Shown here: one piece after another, positions 20,262-31,288 of the stretch
Layout of the letters: every line of letters starts with the position of its first letter
Numbering within the stretch: position 1 is the stretch's first letter
Assembly: GCF_963576675.1 (NCBI RefSeq)
Contig: NC_088913.1
Span: 81,033,001 to 81,097,000 of the forward strand
Length of the DNA: 64,000 nt
From: Euphorbia lathyris
Lineage: Eukaryota > Streptophyta > Magnoliopsida > Malpighiales > Euphorbiaceae
Reading direction: 5' to 3'
Program-made: the position numbers and the translations under genes
The notes under the pieces: model-generated
What the model saw: only the letters and a program-made list of their open reading frames with translations
Told to the model about the DNA's origin: nothing
Database searches by the model: none

Positions 20262-22207
20262 TCATTTTCCGACAAAGTATTTGCGGAGGTTTTGGAGATT
20301 CCACGTGCGTGGTAGTGTATTGCCCTCCATATCTTGTATTTTGAATGTGGCTGGTCCAACCTTGTCCACTATCTGGTATGAACCTGTCCAGTTGAGCCCC
20401 AACTTGCCCTTGCCTTCTCGAGATTGGACCTTATCAGCTTTGCGAAGCACAAGGTCTCCTATCTTTAGATCTACAGGCTTGGCATTTTTATCATGGTAAG
20501 CCGCAATCCGCTATTTGTATGCTGCCATGCGTACATAGGATTGGTTCCTGCGATCCTCAACCTGATCCAAACGCTCCCTTAGTCGTTTGTTGTTGTCCTC
20601 TTCACAATAAAAGGTCACCCGATCACTGGGGACTTGTATTTCAACCGGGATCACGGCCTCCACTCCATGAGAAAGGGCGAATGGTGTTTCCCCAGTAGCT
20701 GTTCTTGGGGTGGTACGATAAGCCCACAAAACACTTGTAAGTTGATCCGCCCACCTTTTGTCATGTTCTCCCAACCTCTTCTTTATCCCCTTAACAATCG
20801 TCCGATTGGTAACTTCGGTCATTCCGTTGGACTGAGGATAATAAACGGAGGCGAATCTGTTCAGGATGCCCAACCCCTCACAGAAAGCCTTGAATTTGCC
20901 ACAGTTAAACTGTGTTCCGTTGTCAGTGATGATGGTATGCGGAATGCCATATCTTCCCACGATGTTGTCCTTGACAAACTCCACCATCTATTCTACTGTA
21001 ATGGAGGAAACAGCCTCGGCTTCCACCCATTTGGTGAAATGGTCTACTGCCACTATTACGTACCTTTTTTGCCGGCGAGTTAGGGGAAATGGACCAACGA
21101 TGTCAATTCCCCAGAGGGCGAATGGACGCCCTTCAATGATTGGCCTTTGAATGTGTTTGGTTGTATGTGACTCATTTGCGTGAATCTGACAATTGTGACA
21201 AGATTCTACCAAACTCTGGGCATCTAACTCAACTGTGGGCCAATAGAAACCTGCTAACCTAGATTTTTTCAAGATCGTGGCGGATGCTTCATGTGACCCA
21301 CAAGATCCCTCGTGTAGCTCCTTGAGGATCTGCTGCCCTTCTTTTGGTAGAATGCATTTCAGCCAGGGATGACTAAAGGATTTTCTGTAAAGACCATCAT
21401 TGATCAAGGAGAAATAAGCTGCTCTCCTGACTATCCTCCGCGCCTCTTCCTTGTTTTCAGGTAATGTTCCATTTAGTAGATATTGGCGGATGACTGACCT
21501 CCAATCATCTTCCACCGTTGTGAGTACGGACACTTCTTCAGAAGCAAATGCTGGAGCCATTTTTACTTCGAAGGGACAATCCGGATCCGCCCAGTTTTCC
21601 TCGCAAGAAGCCATTTTGGCCAATTGATCAGCGTCTGTATTGGATTCCCTTGGTATGTGAACCAATTCCCACTTAGTTTCTTTAGCTTCAAGGTTATCCA
21701 GCAACTTTTTGACTTCTGCTACATATTTGGCCAGAACCTCGTCTTTCACCTCGTAATTCTTGATTACTTGGTTGACCATTAGTTTTGAATCGCTGTATTC
21801 ACGATCCGCTCTGGGGTGATCTCTTGAAGTAGACGTAAGCCCAATATCAGAGCTTCATACTCAGCAGCGTTATTAGTGGCATGGAAATTTAATTTTGCTG
21901 CGTATCGCAATCTTATGTAGTGGGGACCTTTGATCACAACTCCCACACCTGCTCCATCCGCCGAGGAAGCTCCATCAGTGTACATCGACCATTCTTCTAA
22001 CGGAGGCTTGGGATGAGATACCCCTTCGTCGGTGAATTCATTCACGAAGTCCGCCAGGACCTGACTTTTCAAAGATGACCTGCTTTCATATCTTACATCA
22101 AATTCGCCCAGGCGAATCGCCCATTCCATCAACCTTCCCGAAGTGTCCGGCTTCTGCAATACCTTTCTCATTGGTATATTGGTTCGAACTATTACCGTAT
22201 GCGCCTG
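20262..22207 (-). pseudogene. pol: pol 3' part of Tat element D2: aRNase H and integrase
   Basis: Begins inside the RNase H region (QAHTVIVRTNIPMRKVLQ), then the second, archaeal-like RNase H with YTDGASS, NNAAEYEAL and DSKLMVNQV. Integrase follows, with a zinc region (HEASATILKKSRLAGFYWP, CHNCQIHAN), the triad in WGIDIVGPF, ITDNGTQF and the YPQSNGMTEVTN motif, and a C-terminal basic module ending at 20262. Breaks are a one-base frameshift near 21790 (just before DSKL), TAG at 20988-20990 and a stop near 20511. The sister element D1 gives the same order, which supports the reading. Confidence 0.85.
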
Positions 22208-22212
22208 AAAAT

Positions 22213-22810
22213 CTCTTAGCGTGCCCTTCCTAGACTTTGGGAGAGATTTTTCGACCGTTCGATACGACGAGTCCGGGATAGCTTACGCTGGTGTTGAGAT
22301 GGCTCCTCCTGTCTTTTCCTCGAGGATACCATTTGATCCCTCCGACGCTCTTCAGACCTCGAGAGAGACGTGCATTGACTACGTGGGGCTCTCAGGTTAT
22401 TTGAGAGATCGACTCAACATGCGTTGTGCCGATCATCTGGTGAGTATTTTATTTTAGTGTAGTGGAATGTATGCATGTATGTATGTATGATTTCTGTTCT
22501 TGCCCGTATTCTTTTTCTTTTTCTTATCTGTTTTTCTTTTTTCTCTTTTTCTCAGAGTGATCTTCATGCGCATGAGCAGAGACGGAGCGAGATGGTGCGA
22601 GAGGCCGATGCCAGGGTTGGCCAGGTATACCGGGAGAGGAACGATCACTGGTCTGGGGTGATGCAGGTAGAGACGGCGGGACGGCTTGCCATTGAGGAGA
22701 GAGCGCGAGTTGCCGAGGAGAGACTTCGAGTCGCCGAGGAGACTCTATCTGCGGAGCGAGCGTCTCATCTGAGAGACTTTGAGGCCCAGTGGGATTTCTC
22801 TCCTTACTAG
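22213..22810 (+). pseudogene. antisense ORF of Tat element D1, 3' part with one intron
   Basis: Two exons, opposite to pol. The first runs from the break at about 22213 to 22440 (DFSTVRYDESGIAYAGVEM). The intron 22441-22555 starts GTGAGT and ends TTTTTCTCAG after a pyrimidine run. The second exon, 22556-22810, continues in frame (ADHL then SDLHAHEQ) and is a strongly charged coiled coil with repeats of RVAEERLRVAEE, ending in TAG. The N-terminal portion is missing. The splice junction preserves the frame exactly, and the layout matches D2's antisense ORF. Confidence 0.6.
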
Positions 22811-23267
22811 GCTTGTCATGTTTAGCTTTGTAGCTTTTATTAGGACTGCTCCGATGTATAGGTGGTGTATGTAGAGTGGGGTGGATAGTATGTAGGCTTT
22901 TTATTTGTGGAAAGTAAAGTAAGAAATGTACAATTCATGATTCATATTACCATGCATTCAGTAGATTACTATGATTCCAATCATTCTCTTCATATATATT
23001 CATGCTTTCATTCATTTACAAACAACAGAAATACTTAACCGCTTATACATTATTTTTGTAATTGCTCAAGATATAACTACTGTTACCAGGACCCGCCTTT
23101 TTTCGGTTTTTGGATCCCAACGATTTTTCATCTCTCCTTTTATTATCCCGGAATTTTCAAATGAGTGCCCTTTCGGGTTTTCACCCATTGGGATGTCCCT
23201 TATTGTTGCATAGGCCGCCCTTTGCGGGTTTTCAACCTATCGGTAATTTTTCTTTCTTTCTTTTTTT
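22811..23267. other. spacer between antisense ORF and pol end, element D1
   Basis: About 450 bp, AT-rich, between two convergent genes. Contains a repeated GGGTTTTCA/CCC motif at 23160-23240 (three loose copies). No coding signal seen. Confidence 0.45.
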
Positions 23268-26200
23268 TTACGAAAAGTATTTCTTAAGCCTATCCAGGTT
23301 GGTAGGTTCGGAGAACTCCATGCCGTCCATAGTGGTTAACTTCACCGCTCCTTTGCTCAGGATTTTCTTCACGAAGAACGATCCTTCCCAATTAGGCTTG
23401 AACTTGCCCCTAGGATCAGTGTGCGTCATTCGGATCTGTTTCAGCACCAAGTCTCCTTCTTTGATAGGGCTGGCCTTGACCTTTTTGTTGAAGGCTTGGG
23501 CCATCCTTCTTTGATATAACTGCACGTGGTAAAGAGCTTCCATCCTCTTCTCATCTACTAATGCTAATTGCTCATACCGCTTCTTTACCTATTCCGCCTC
23601 GGGAATCCCTGCTTCCACGACGATTCTCAAAGATCGCTTTTCAATTTCAATTGGGAGAACGGCCTCTGCACCGTATACCAAGGAGAATGGTGTTTCCCCA
23701 GTAGATGTTCTGACCGTCGTGCGGTAGGCCCACAAGGCAAACGGGAGCTGCTCATGCCAATTCTGATGTGACTCTACCGTTCTCACGAGGATTCTCTTAA
23801 GGTTCTTATTCGCGGCCTCCACTGCCCCGTTAGCTTGCGGTCGATACGGAGAAGATCTATGATGCTCAATGCCGTATTCCTGGAAGAGACTTCTCACTTC
23901 CCCCTGAAACTGTACCCCATTATCCATGATCATATGATGAGGCACTCCGAATCTGATGATCAGATGCTTTTCAATAAACCTCTTCATCTGCTTCGACCCC
24001 AGCTTACTGAATGATTCCGCCTCTACCCATTTGGTGAAGTAATCGATAGCAACTGCGATGAATTTGTGCCCATTCGAAGTGTTAGGCCTCACCTCCCCGA
24101 TGATATCAATGCCCCAAGCCGCGAATGGCCAAATAGGTGCTAACACCTGCAATTGCATGGCTGGTAAATGACTGCAATCGCCGTGGATTTGACAATCGTG
24201 GAATTTCTTCGCATATTCATTACAATCTCTTTCCATGGTGAGCCAGTAGAAGCCTTGCCTTATGATTTTCTTTACTAACACCGCTCCTCCCATATGGGCC
24301 CCACAAATTCCCGAGTGTACTGATTCCATGGCCTCGCGGGCTTCTCCCGCATCCAAGCATCTCAGTTGTAACCCATCGACGTGCCTTTTGTAAAGCGAGT
24401 CGTTGTGGATGACGAACTGCTGAGCTAACCTTCTAATCATGGCTTGATCCCTAAGTTCTGACTCGGCCGGGTACGTTCCATTCTTCATGAAGTTTACGAT
24501 ATCGAAATACCACGGCTTCTCATCTGCCCCTAATAGGATTACGTCTTCGTAGCAGGGTTTGTGAGATCTCCTCAACACCAACAGCTTCGAGGCAAGGTTC
24601 CGAGGGTTGTCCCAAACTGACACTAACGTTGCCAAAGCGTCTGCCGCTTGGTTTTGCACTCAAAGAATGTGATAAAAAAGAAACTCGCTGAACCTCTGTG
24701 CCAAACCCCCTAGCTGGTCGAGGTATGGGCGCAACCTTTCTTCCCTCACTTCCCAATTCCCTTGGGCCTGCTCAATAATTAGCTTTGAGTCGCCCCATAC
24801 TTCGACATAGGACGCTCCTACGGCCGTTAATGACTCCAGTCCGTAGATGCATGCTTCGTATTCGGCCATATTATTAGTGAGAGGGAATGACAACTTCTTC
24901 GCCATAGGGATCCTTTCCCCTTCTGGTGTGATAAGTAACACTCCAACACCAGCTCCATTTGAATTAACCGGTCCATCGAAGAACATTTTCCACGGTATAA
25001 CTTCTATTGCGTTCAAGTGCTCATCGGGGAAATCGTAGTTTATCTCTTCCTTTCCTGCATCCAGGGGTTGGTTAGCCAGGAATTCTGCCACAACCCTTCC
25101 TTTGATAACCTTCTTCGTTACGTATTCAATGTCAAACTCGGACAAAAGCAACAACCATCGGGCTAGCTTCCCAGTTAAAGACAGAGTTCGGTACAGGTAC
25201 TTCACGGGATCCATCCGGGAAATAATGATCACCTTATACGATTGAAAATAGTGCCGTAGTTTCTTTGTTAGCCATACTACTGCCACACATGTCTTTTCAA
25301 TCATGTTATACTTAAGTTCGTACTCCAGGAACTTCTTACTCAGATAATACACCGCATGCTCCACACCGGTGTCTCCTTCTTGGGCCAACATCGCTCCAAT
25401 GGATCGCTCCTCGATCGCGACATATAGGAGCAGCGGTTTCCCGAGCTTAGGCGGTCTCAATACCGGTGGATTAGTTAAGTACGTCCAGATGCTGTCCAAC
25501 GCTTGCTGGCATCTGTCATTCCAAACCGTCGGTTGATCCTTCCGTAGCAGCTTAAAGATTGGTTCGCAGATTGTAGTGAGTCGTGCTATGAACCGGCTGA
25601 TATACTGAACCTGCCCCAGAAATCCTCTTACTTCTTTCTCATTCTTTGGCGCTGGCATCTCTTATATGGCCTTCACCTTGTTAGGATCCACCCCGATCCC
25701 TTTGTTACTGATCACATAACCTAAGATTTTCCCCGATGAAACACCAAAGAAGCATTTCTTCGGATTCAATCTCAGCTTGAATTCCGATCCTGGCTAGGAA
25801 CTTCTCTAGGGCGACGAAATTCCCCTCTCTTGTCTCAGACTTGACCATCATGTCATCCACATAAACTTCCACCTCATTGTGTATCATATCGTGAAACAGT
25901 GCTGTAGCCATTCGCTGGTAAGTTGCCCCGGTATTTTTCAAACCAAACGGCATCACCCGATAACAGTAGGTTCTCCACTCAGTTGTGAATGAGGTTTTTG
26001 CATTGTGCTTCTCGGCCATTTGAACCTGCATGTAGCCCATGAAACCGTCTACATTCGTGTGTAAGACACTTGATGCCACACTGTCGATTAACACGTCAAT
26101 ATGAGGCAATGCGAATTCATCTTTGGGGCATGCCTTGTTAAGATCTCTATAATCAACGCACATTCTTACTTTGCCGTCTTTCTTTGCGATGGGGACTACA

Positions 26201-26660
26201 TTTGCGACCCAAGGAGGGTAGTCGATTACTTCGATAAACCCTGCTTCTAACTGTTTCTTCACTTCCTCTCTGATCTTATCTACCCATTCCGGTCTCATGC
26301 GTCGGAGCTTCTGCTTTACGGGCTTCGCATCGGGATAGGTTGGGATACGGTGAGTTACGATTGATTGATCAATCCCCGGCATGTCTTCGTATGTCCAAGC
26401 AAACACTATTTCGTATTTTTTAATTATTCTCTCGAATTCTTTTCTCTCTTCAATAGTTAATTCTTGAGCAATTTGTATAAGTTTAGGATTTTCATCCGTG
26501 CCAAGATTGAAAGTTGACATTTCTATTGTATTGATTTCAAATGAAGGCATGTTATATAAATGAGAATGCATGGAACGATCAGAATCAACATCAAGCAAGT
26601 AAGAAAAATCAGAACTCATTTCATTGATAACGTGGGTAAGTACATCATCGGATTCAAATA
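23268..26660 (-). pseudogene. pol: pol of Tat element D1: RT, RNase H, aRNase H, integrase
   Basis: RT is marked by VCVDYRDLNKACPKDEF-type and YVDDMMVKS motifs near 25850-26150. A classical RNase H follows (VAIEERSIGAMLAQEG), then a second RNase H (MFFDGPVNSNGAGVGV, NNMAEYEA, DSKLIIEQA). Integrase has WGIDIIGEV, MDNGVQF and RPQANGAVEAANK. The last part (23268-23543) is the integrase C-terminal module. Breaks are a frameshift near 25775, TAA at 25659-25661, TGA at 24660-24662 and TAG at 23589-23591. The double RNase H is diagnostic for Tat. The upstream part to about 26800 is acidic gag-pol linker with further stops. Confidence 0.9.
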
Positions 26661-27031
26661 AAGCAGTAATACAATTTTCATCATCAGGGTTCTCGGGTTA
26701 TCATAGGTTTCGGAGGTGCTGGGCCCATTCGCTGCTCCCATAGTGGCCTCAATAGTGACGACCTGCTCCTCGGCATTCAAATCCAGCGTCATGATTTCCT
26801 CGACGAAACAGCTGGATCTTCGGAATAGAGACTGGTCTCGTCCACTATTTGAATGAAAACTAAACTAACACTGTGTTTATAACTAATCTAAATACAATTC
26901 GTGTACAACATGATTGTTTACAGAAATGAAATCTAACTTTCTGATTCTTTTCTGAATCAGAAACTCAACATAACAAATCTCTTCTCTAATTTCTCTAACT
27001 TTTCCAACCTCCTCAATTCTGAAATGAATCA

Positions 27032-27042
27032 CTTATTTATAG
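27032..27042 (-). promoter_or_regulatory. TATA box of the Athila-like LTR fragment
   Basis: CTATAAATAAG on the minus strand, in the same context (after CAACCCTTCAACA) as the TATA box of element F's LTR. Confidence 0.6.
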
Positions 27043-27157
27043 TTGTTGAAGGGTTGTGAATGATGGGTCGTGTCTGCTGTTGAAGGATCACTTTTATCCG
27101 AACGAACAGACGCGTTTTTACGAAATTAATATGTGTTTAGTGTGCAGGAGGGCTGTC

Positions 27158-27262
27158 TGTCGCGACGCGACAGGGGGTATAGGGGCGAGCTTGAAAATGT
27201 GATTTCCCCATGGTCTGGGCTCCGCAAGTCGCGACTGAGATTTTGAGAATCTCAGTCGCGAC
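27158..27262. repeat. GC-rich inverted repeats upstream of the LTR TATA box
   Basis: Two structures. TGTCGCG-A-CGCGACA at 27158-27172 is a perfect palindrome around one base. At 27228-27262, GTCGCGACTGAGATT and its exact reverse complement flank the loop TTGAG (15-bp arms). Both lie 115-230 bp upstream of the minus-strand TATA box. Confidence 0.85.
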
Positions 27263-27530
27263 AAAGAGTTTTCCTCAGTGGCGTTCGACTGTTTTTCGTC
27301 CTCCTTGAGCGTTCTTCTGACTGTTATGCATTCTCGGTACGTTTTTAAGGTTTTTCCTCCATTTTAGCTCCGTTTTCGCTCCTATTTGGATTTTACCAAA
27401 TATTTAGGTACCTTGCATCAAAGAAGTAAATAAAGACATAAAAGTATTCCAAATGAATATAATTAACACGATTTCAATGTAAATTTAACGTATTTATATA
27501 GGATATTTTAGGTATATTTTGGGCTTAACA

Positions 27531-29436
27531 CTTACCGTAAAAGGAAAGCTGTTGAGACTCCTTCCAAAGATGTTGAGTCTCCAGCTAAAAGGCAGAAGTC
27601 AGCTGAGAAACGAAGCAGGCAAGATGAGCCTGGAACTGAGGAAACTACTGAGCAACCTCAGAAGAAGCAGAAGCCTTCTACACTGACTCCCATCGACGCT
27701 ATACCTATTGACATCGTTGTACTTGGTGACTCTCACTTCACCCAGTGTCAAGGTACAGTAGCTGAGCATAACGAAGATGAGGTGCATTTGGACGATCAGT
27801 TCATTGCACAAGTTGAGGAAGAACTCGATGGTGACAGTTCAGAAGAAGAAGAAGAAGAGGCCAGCGGTCAGGATGACGCTGAGGACTCTGAGGAGACAGC
27901 CAGTGAACATGAGACTGAGCATGCCAATACTATGTTGGCTACTGGAGAAGAGCAAGTACTTGACCAACACAATGTTGATCAAGTCCAAGTGCAAGCTGAC
28001 CAACCTAATGATGAGCAACACGAATCTTCTCCTTCTCACTCAGGAGATGCTATTCTAGGTAACACTCCACCTCGTAGAAGAAGAAAATTGGTTAAGGCCA
28101 GTGAGAAGACTGTCAGTGAACCTCCTGTGCCACCACCAACTCTTCCTGACTTTGTTATTTCAAAGCCAACCAAGGACCCCTCTACAGTCAAGCTAAAATT
28201 TTCAAACGACAACAACCTCCTATTGCATCGGCATCCTTAGAAAAGCAAGCCTCTGTTTCTTCTCAACAGGAACATGCCGACTTAAGTGCTTCCGCCAACT
28301 CAACAAGTAAGGTTGAGGCGATTACTGTCAATGCTGTCCATCCAAGCATTGTGCTGAATCCGAATGTATCTGCCCCTATCAGCACTGACAGTATTTGAAT
28401 TTCTACTTCTCCACTCAACATCTCTGCCGATCAATCAACCATACCATAACCTCAAGTGCAGATTAGTACAACGCTACCAGTCACTGACCACGTGATTCCT
28501 CTAACACCTCCTCCTACCGGTCACACTGATGTTGCTGAAGGGTCTCAAAGTTATCTCAATGCCACTGAGTCTGGCAAACGAATAACCGACTCAGTGCAAG
28601 CTTTGATTAAAGACCTTCAACAATCTACTCCTCATGCTGCTGGGTCTTCAACTCTTAAGACTACTCAGCTTTCCCAAGTCACTCAACTTCTCAACGAAGT
28701 TAAGGGACTTAAGGACCTGCTGAATGTCATCATTTCTTTTCAAGCACAGCAAGCTAAGAAGGACTCAATCACCAAGCTGGCTGAGATCCAGCTGACAACT
28801 GTTCAACACCTAAATGCCTTACAACAACAAGTTCAGAACTTGTCAGCTGTGAACCCTGGCTATGCAACTTCTGATGAAGTCAAAATGCTCTTTGCTCAGC
28901 TTCACACCGAGCAACTCAAGACCAATGATAAAATGGTTTCTTACTCTCAGTGCTCAGTGGAGGAAATTGGCGAGGCTGTTCGATTGCTAAATCTGAATAA
29001 GCAAGAGATGGACACTGACGCAATGAAACATAATGAGATGTTGTCTATCACATGACAAACCTTCAACCACATTCGTCACACCAATATTCAACGTCAGTAT
29101 TACGACACAACACTTTTAAAGACCTTTCACCAAGTCGTTGCTGGTCTTACAGAAGCACTCTCCTGGCAAGGCAAATCTCAGGCGTTTATCGTCAACATGA
29201 TTAGCGCTGCTGAACTCAACATACCCGAAGAGGTATCCAGTGATGGAGTTGCAATTTTTGACGGCGTCAATGAAAGCGCTGACAAACTTAAGGAGTTGTC
29301 CCAAGAACTGACTCGAGTTGTCTTAACTGATGCCTTCAGACTTCCTCCTCCTGATGCTGACAAAACGGTGGAGAAAGAACAAGCAGCTAGAGCTCAGCAT
29401 GAGCGTAGTCAGTCTCAGCACGAGAAAAAGAAATAG
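27531..29436 (+). pseudogene. third ORF of copia element A, C-terminal two thirds
   Basis: Matches the middle and end of the third ORF in element B: basic RKRK region, acidic EEEEEE stretch, then FAQLHTEQ, SQCSVEE, AVRLLNLNKQEMD and the end ELTRVVLTDAFRLPPP. It begins abruptly at the Athila-like LTR. The frame changes near 28203, and stops occur at TGA 28396-28398, TAA 28447-28449 and TGA 29053-29055. The N-terminal globular domain and the upstream pol are absent. Where A and B both have sequence, the hydrophobic pattern of the helical C-terminal part is well kept. Confidence 0.8.
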
Positions 29437-29951
29437 AGATAGGCTAGAACGTTTAGAACGTTTTTTATTGATTATGTTATCCTTTGTACCTATTTCTTTT
29501 ATTTCTAGTATACTGACTATTTATATAATTACTTGCATCGTTCATCCATTATATGAGTTATGAGTTATTTTATCTGATGCCAAGTATTAAGTCATTAATG
29601 TATCTTCAAACTAATCCTATGCTTATAATATGTGATATGTTCTTTGACTTGTATGTTTATAAAACATTGTCTTATAAAACTCATTGAACCAAAAATTACT
29701 CAGCGCCCTCTGAATGCTAAAACCTTCCGCTTAAACACTGAGTAAAATAGAATATGTTCCATGAGCTGACCTATATCTAAAAACTGACCTTAGACTTACT
29801 CCATTAAACCTTTAAATGTTTAGAGTAAAACTAAGTCAGTAGCTCAACCCTGACGGGGGAGTATGCCAAGTATATTAGGTCAACTATCATGGGGGAGCTC
29901 AATACTGAGTTCCTTGCTGAATAGTTTTGCCAACATCAAAATGGGGGAGTT
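29437..29951 (+). other. 3' untranslated region and polypurine tract of element A
   Basis: Noncoding, matches 16007-16507 of element B. The polypurine tract AAAATGGGGGAGT at 29938-29950 abuts the LTR start at 29952, and the same two extra G-rich copies occur upstream (near 29854 and 29890). Confidence 0.75.
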
Positions 29952-31288
29952 TGTTGAAACACCTTTCCACATAATTTTGATTTGACAAAATTGTTTAAGT
30001 AAAATATTCTAATCACATTAAGTTTAAAAGCTTTGATCTATTCTACTAATGTGTTTGTTCAATGTTGAGTTAAATTGTTTATAAGACACAAGAATCACAA
30101 GGCCCAAGCCCAATACAGAAGTCAAGGCCCAAGTCAAACAACTCAAGATAACTCGGCCCGCGTCTGTCAAAAACGGTGTCGCTGTGTACAAAACGCAACT
30201 CAGCATAAGAAGGATCTAGAAGACCTTCAGGGAACAACTTCGGAACGAAGCTACTGAGTTGATTCGACAAAGCGTACAAGACAGCAGCTGGCTAAGGAAA
30301 ACTTCCAGACAAAGTGTTTCCACTTTGGGTAAAGTTCAGACGACACAGTATGCTGTCTAATTGACGTTACCATAAATGGAGAGACACTCTGCCGATCTGA
30401 CCAAAAGCTGACCGAGGACAAATGATACTCAAATCTGATTGGCCGAGAGCTCTGAGCAAGTCAGGATGACAACGATAGGAAGTCGTTTCCCTCCAACGGT
30501 TATTTCGAAATTCGAAATTACCGATGCCTCAAGACGTCTCTATAAATAGTGCCATCAGAAGCTTCATTCAACACAGAACTTGATCAAGCCATTACGCTGA
30601 CCAAATTTCTACACAAGTACTGTAAGCAAAGAAGCAAAGCAATCTTACACTACATTTCATATATTTGTGTAAAAGTCTAGAGTGATTATTCAATCGTCTA
30701 AAGTGTCTTAGCAAATTATTGTATAGGATAAACACTTATCATTTCTAGAAGATAGAAAGGAGAGGCTGAGTACTCGGTTATAGTACTCAGCAAGAGATTA
30801 GGATTGAGTAGAGGTATAGAGGAAGGTACTCTTGTTATACTCAATTGCTAAGATTGTAAAAGGTTTGAGGCTCTACCTTTAAAGAGCTCAGTAGAGGATT
30901 CGAAATCTCGGAACGTGTTCTGGGGACAGGACGTAGGCTTAGAAGAAGCCGAACCTGGATAAATCTGCTGAGTAAAGTATTTCTTACCTTTAACTCCTTA
31001 TATATATTGCTTGCTTAAAATAACCAAAATTGACCAAGTAAAGAGGTCAAGTTGAGTTGTGCGTGTTGAACATCTGAGCTCAGGAATAGACTCTAAGTGC
31101 TATCTCCTGACTCAAGCTAAGAAACTGACCTAGTCACTAGTTGACTAAGCCAGTATCTTGCTGTTTACTCAGCGCCGCTGTTAAAACCTTTTTCCTAAGA
31201 AAAAGAAGTCTGCCCTAATTGCGAAAAAGTTTAAATAGTTGCTAACCCCCCCTTGGAACTATACTTGCAACATTACAAGGGACCAACA
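29952..31288 (+). repeat. 3' LTR of copia element A
   Basis: 1337 bp, from TGTTGAAACACC to GGGACCAACA. It is the complete version of the truncated LTR at 215-1374 and very similar to it. It contains the TATA box CTATAAATAG at 30540-30549 and a short C run near 31245-31251. The next base belongs to element E's reverse transcriptase, so this boundary marks the insertion site of element A. Confidence 0.88.
30540..30549 (+). promoter_or_regulatory. LTR TATA box, element A 3' LTR
   Basis: CTATAAATAG in the same LTR context as at 619-628. Confidence 0.65.

Larger units (their letters stand above)
16598..22207 (-). mobile_element. truncated Tat-type Ty3/gypsy element D2
   Basis: The minus-strand order is end of RNase H/aRNH, integrase, a spacer, an opposite-strand ORF, a polypurine tract and the 3' LTR. 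Everything upstream (5' LTR, gag, protease, RT) is missing. The break lies around 22207-22213 inside the RNase H region, where sequence of the next element begins. A second RNase H domain and an antisense ORF between pol and the 3' LTR are features of plant Tat (Retand/Ogre-like) elements. Confidence 0.75.
22208..26810 (-). mobile_element. truncated Tat-type Ty3/gypsy element D1
   Basis: Minus-strand RT, RNase H, second RNase H and integrase, followed by a plus-strand spliced ORF. It has lost both LTRs. On the left it breaks inside the antisense ORF against D2's RNase H. On the right it breaks upstream of RT against an Athila-like LTR near 26810. Its protein sequence differs clearly from D2, so the two are different families and not a duplication. 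Confidence 0.75.
26811..27530 (-). repeat. 5' part of an Athila-like LTR (minus strand), truncated
   Basis: Read on the minus strand from 27530 it starts TGTTAAGCCCAAAATATACC, the same start as the LTRs of element F. It then follows F's LTR in outline (GGTACnTAAATATTTGG, CCTTCAACAnCTATAAATAAG), but is much diverged. Homology fades near 26815, where D1 sequence begins. It therefore lacks the R/U5 end, the primer site and all internal sequence. The TG end is intact and lies inside the third ORF of element A. Confidence 0.75.
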
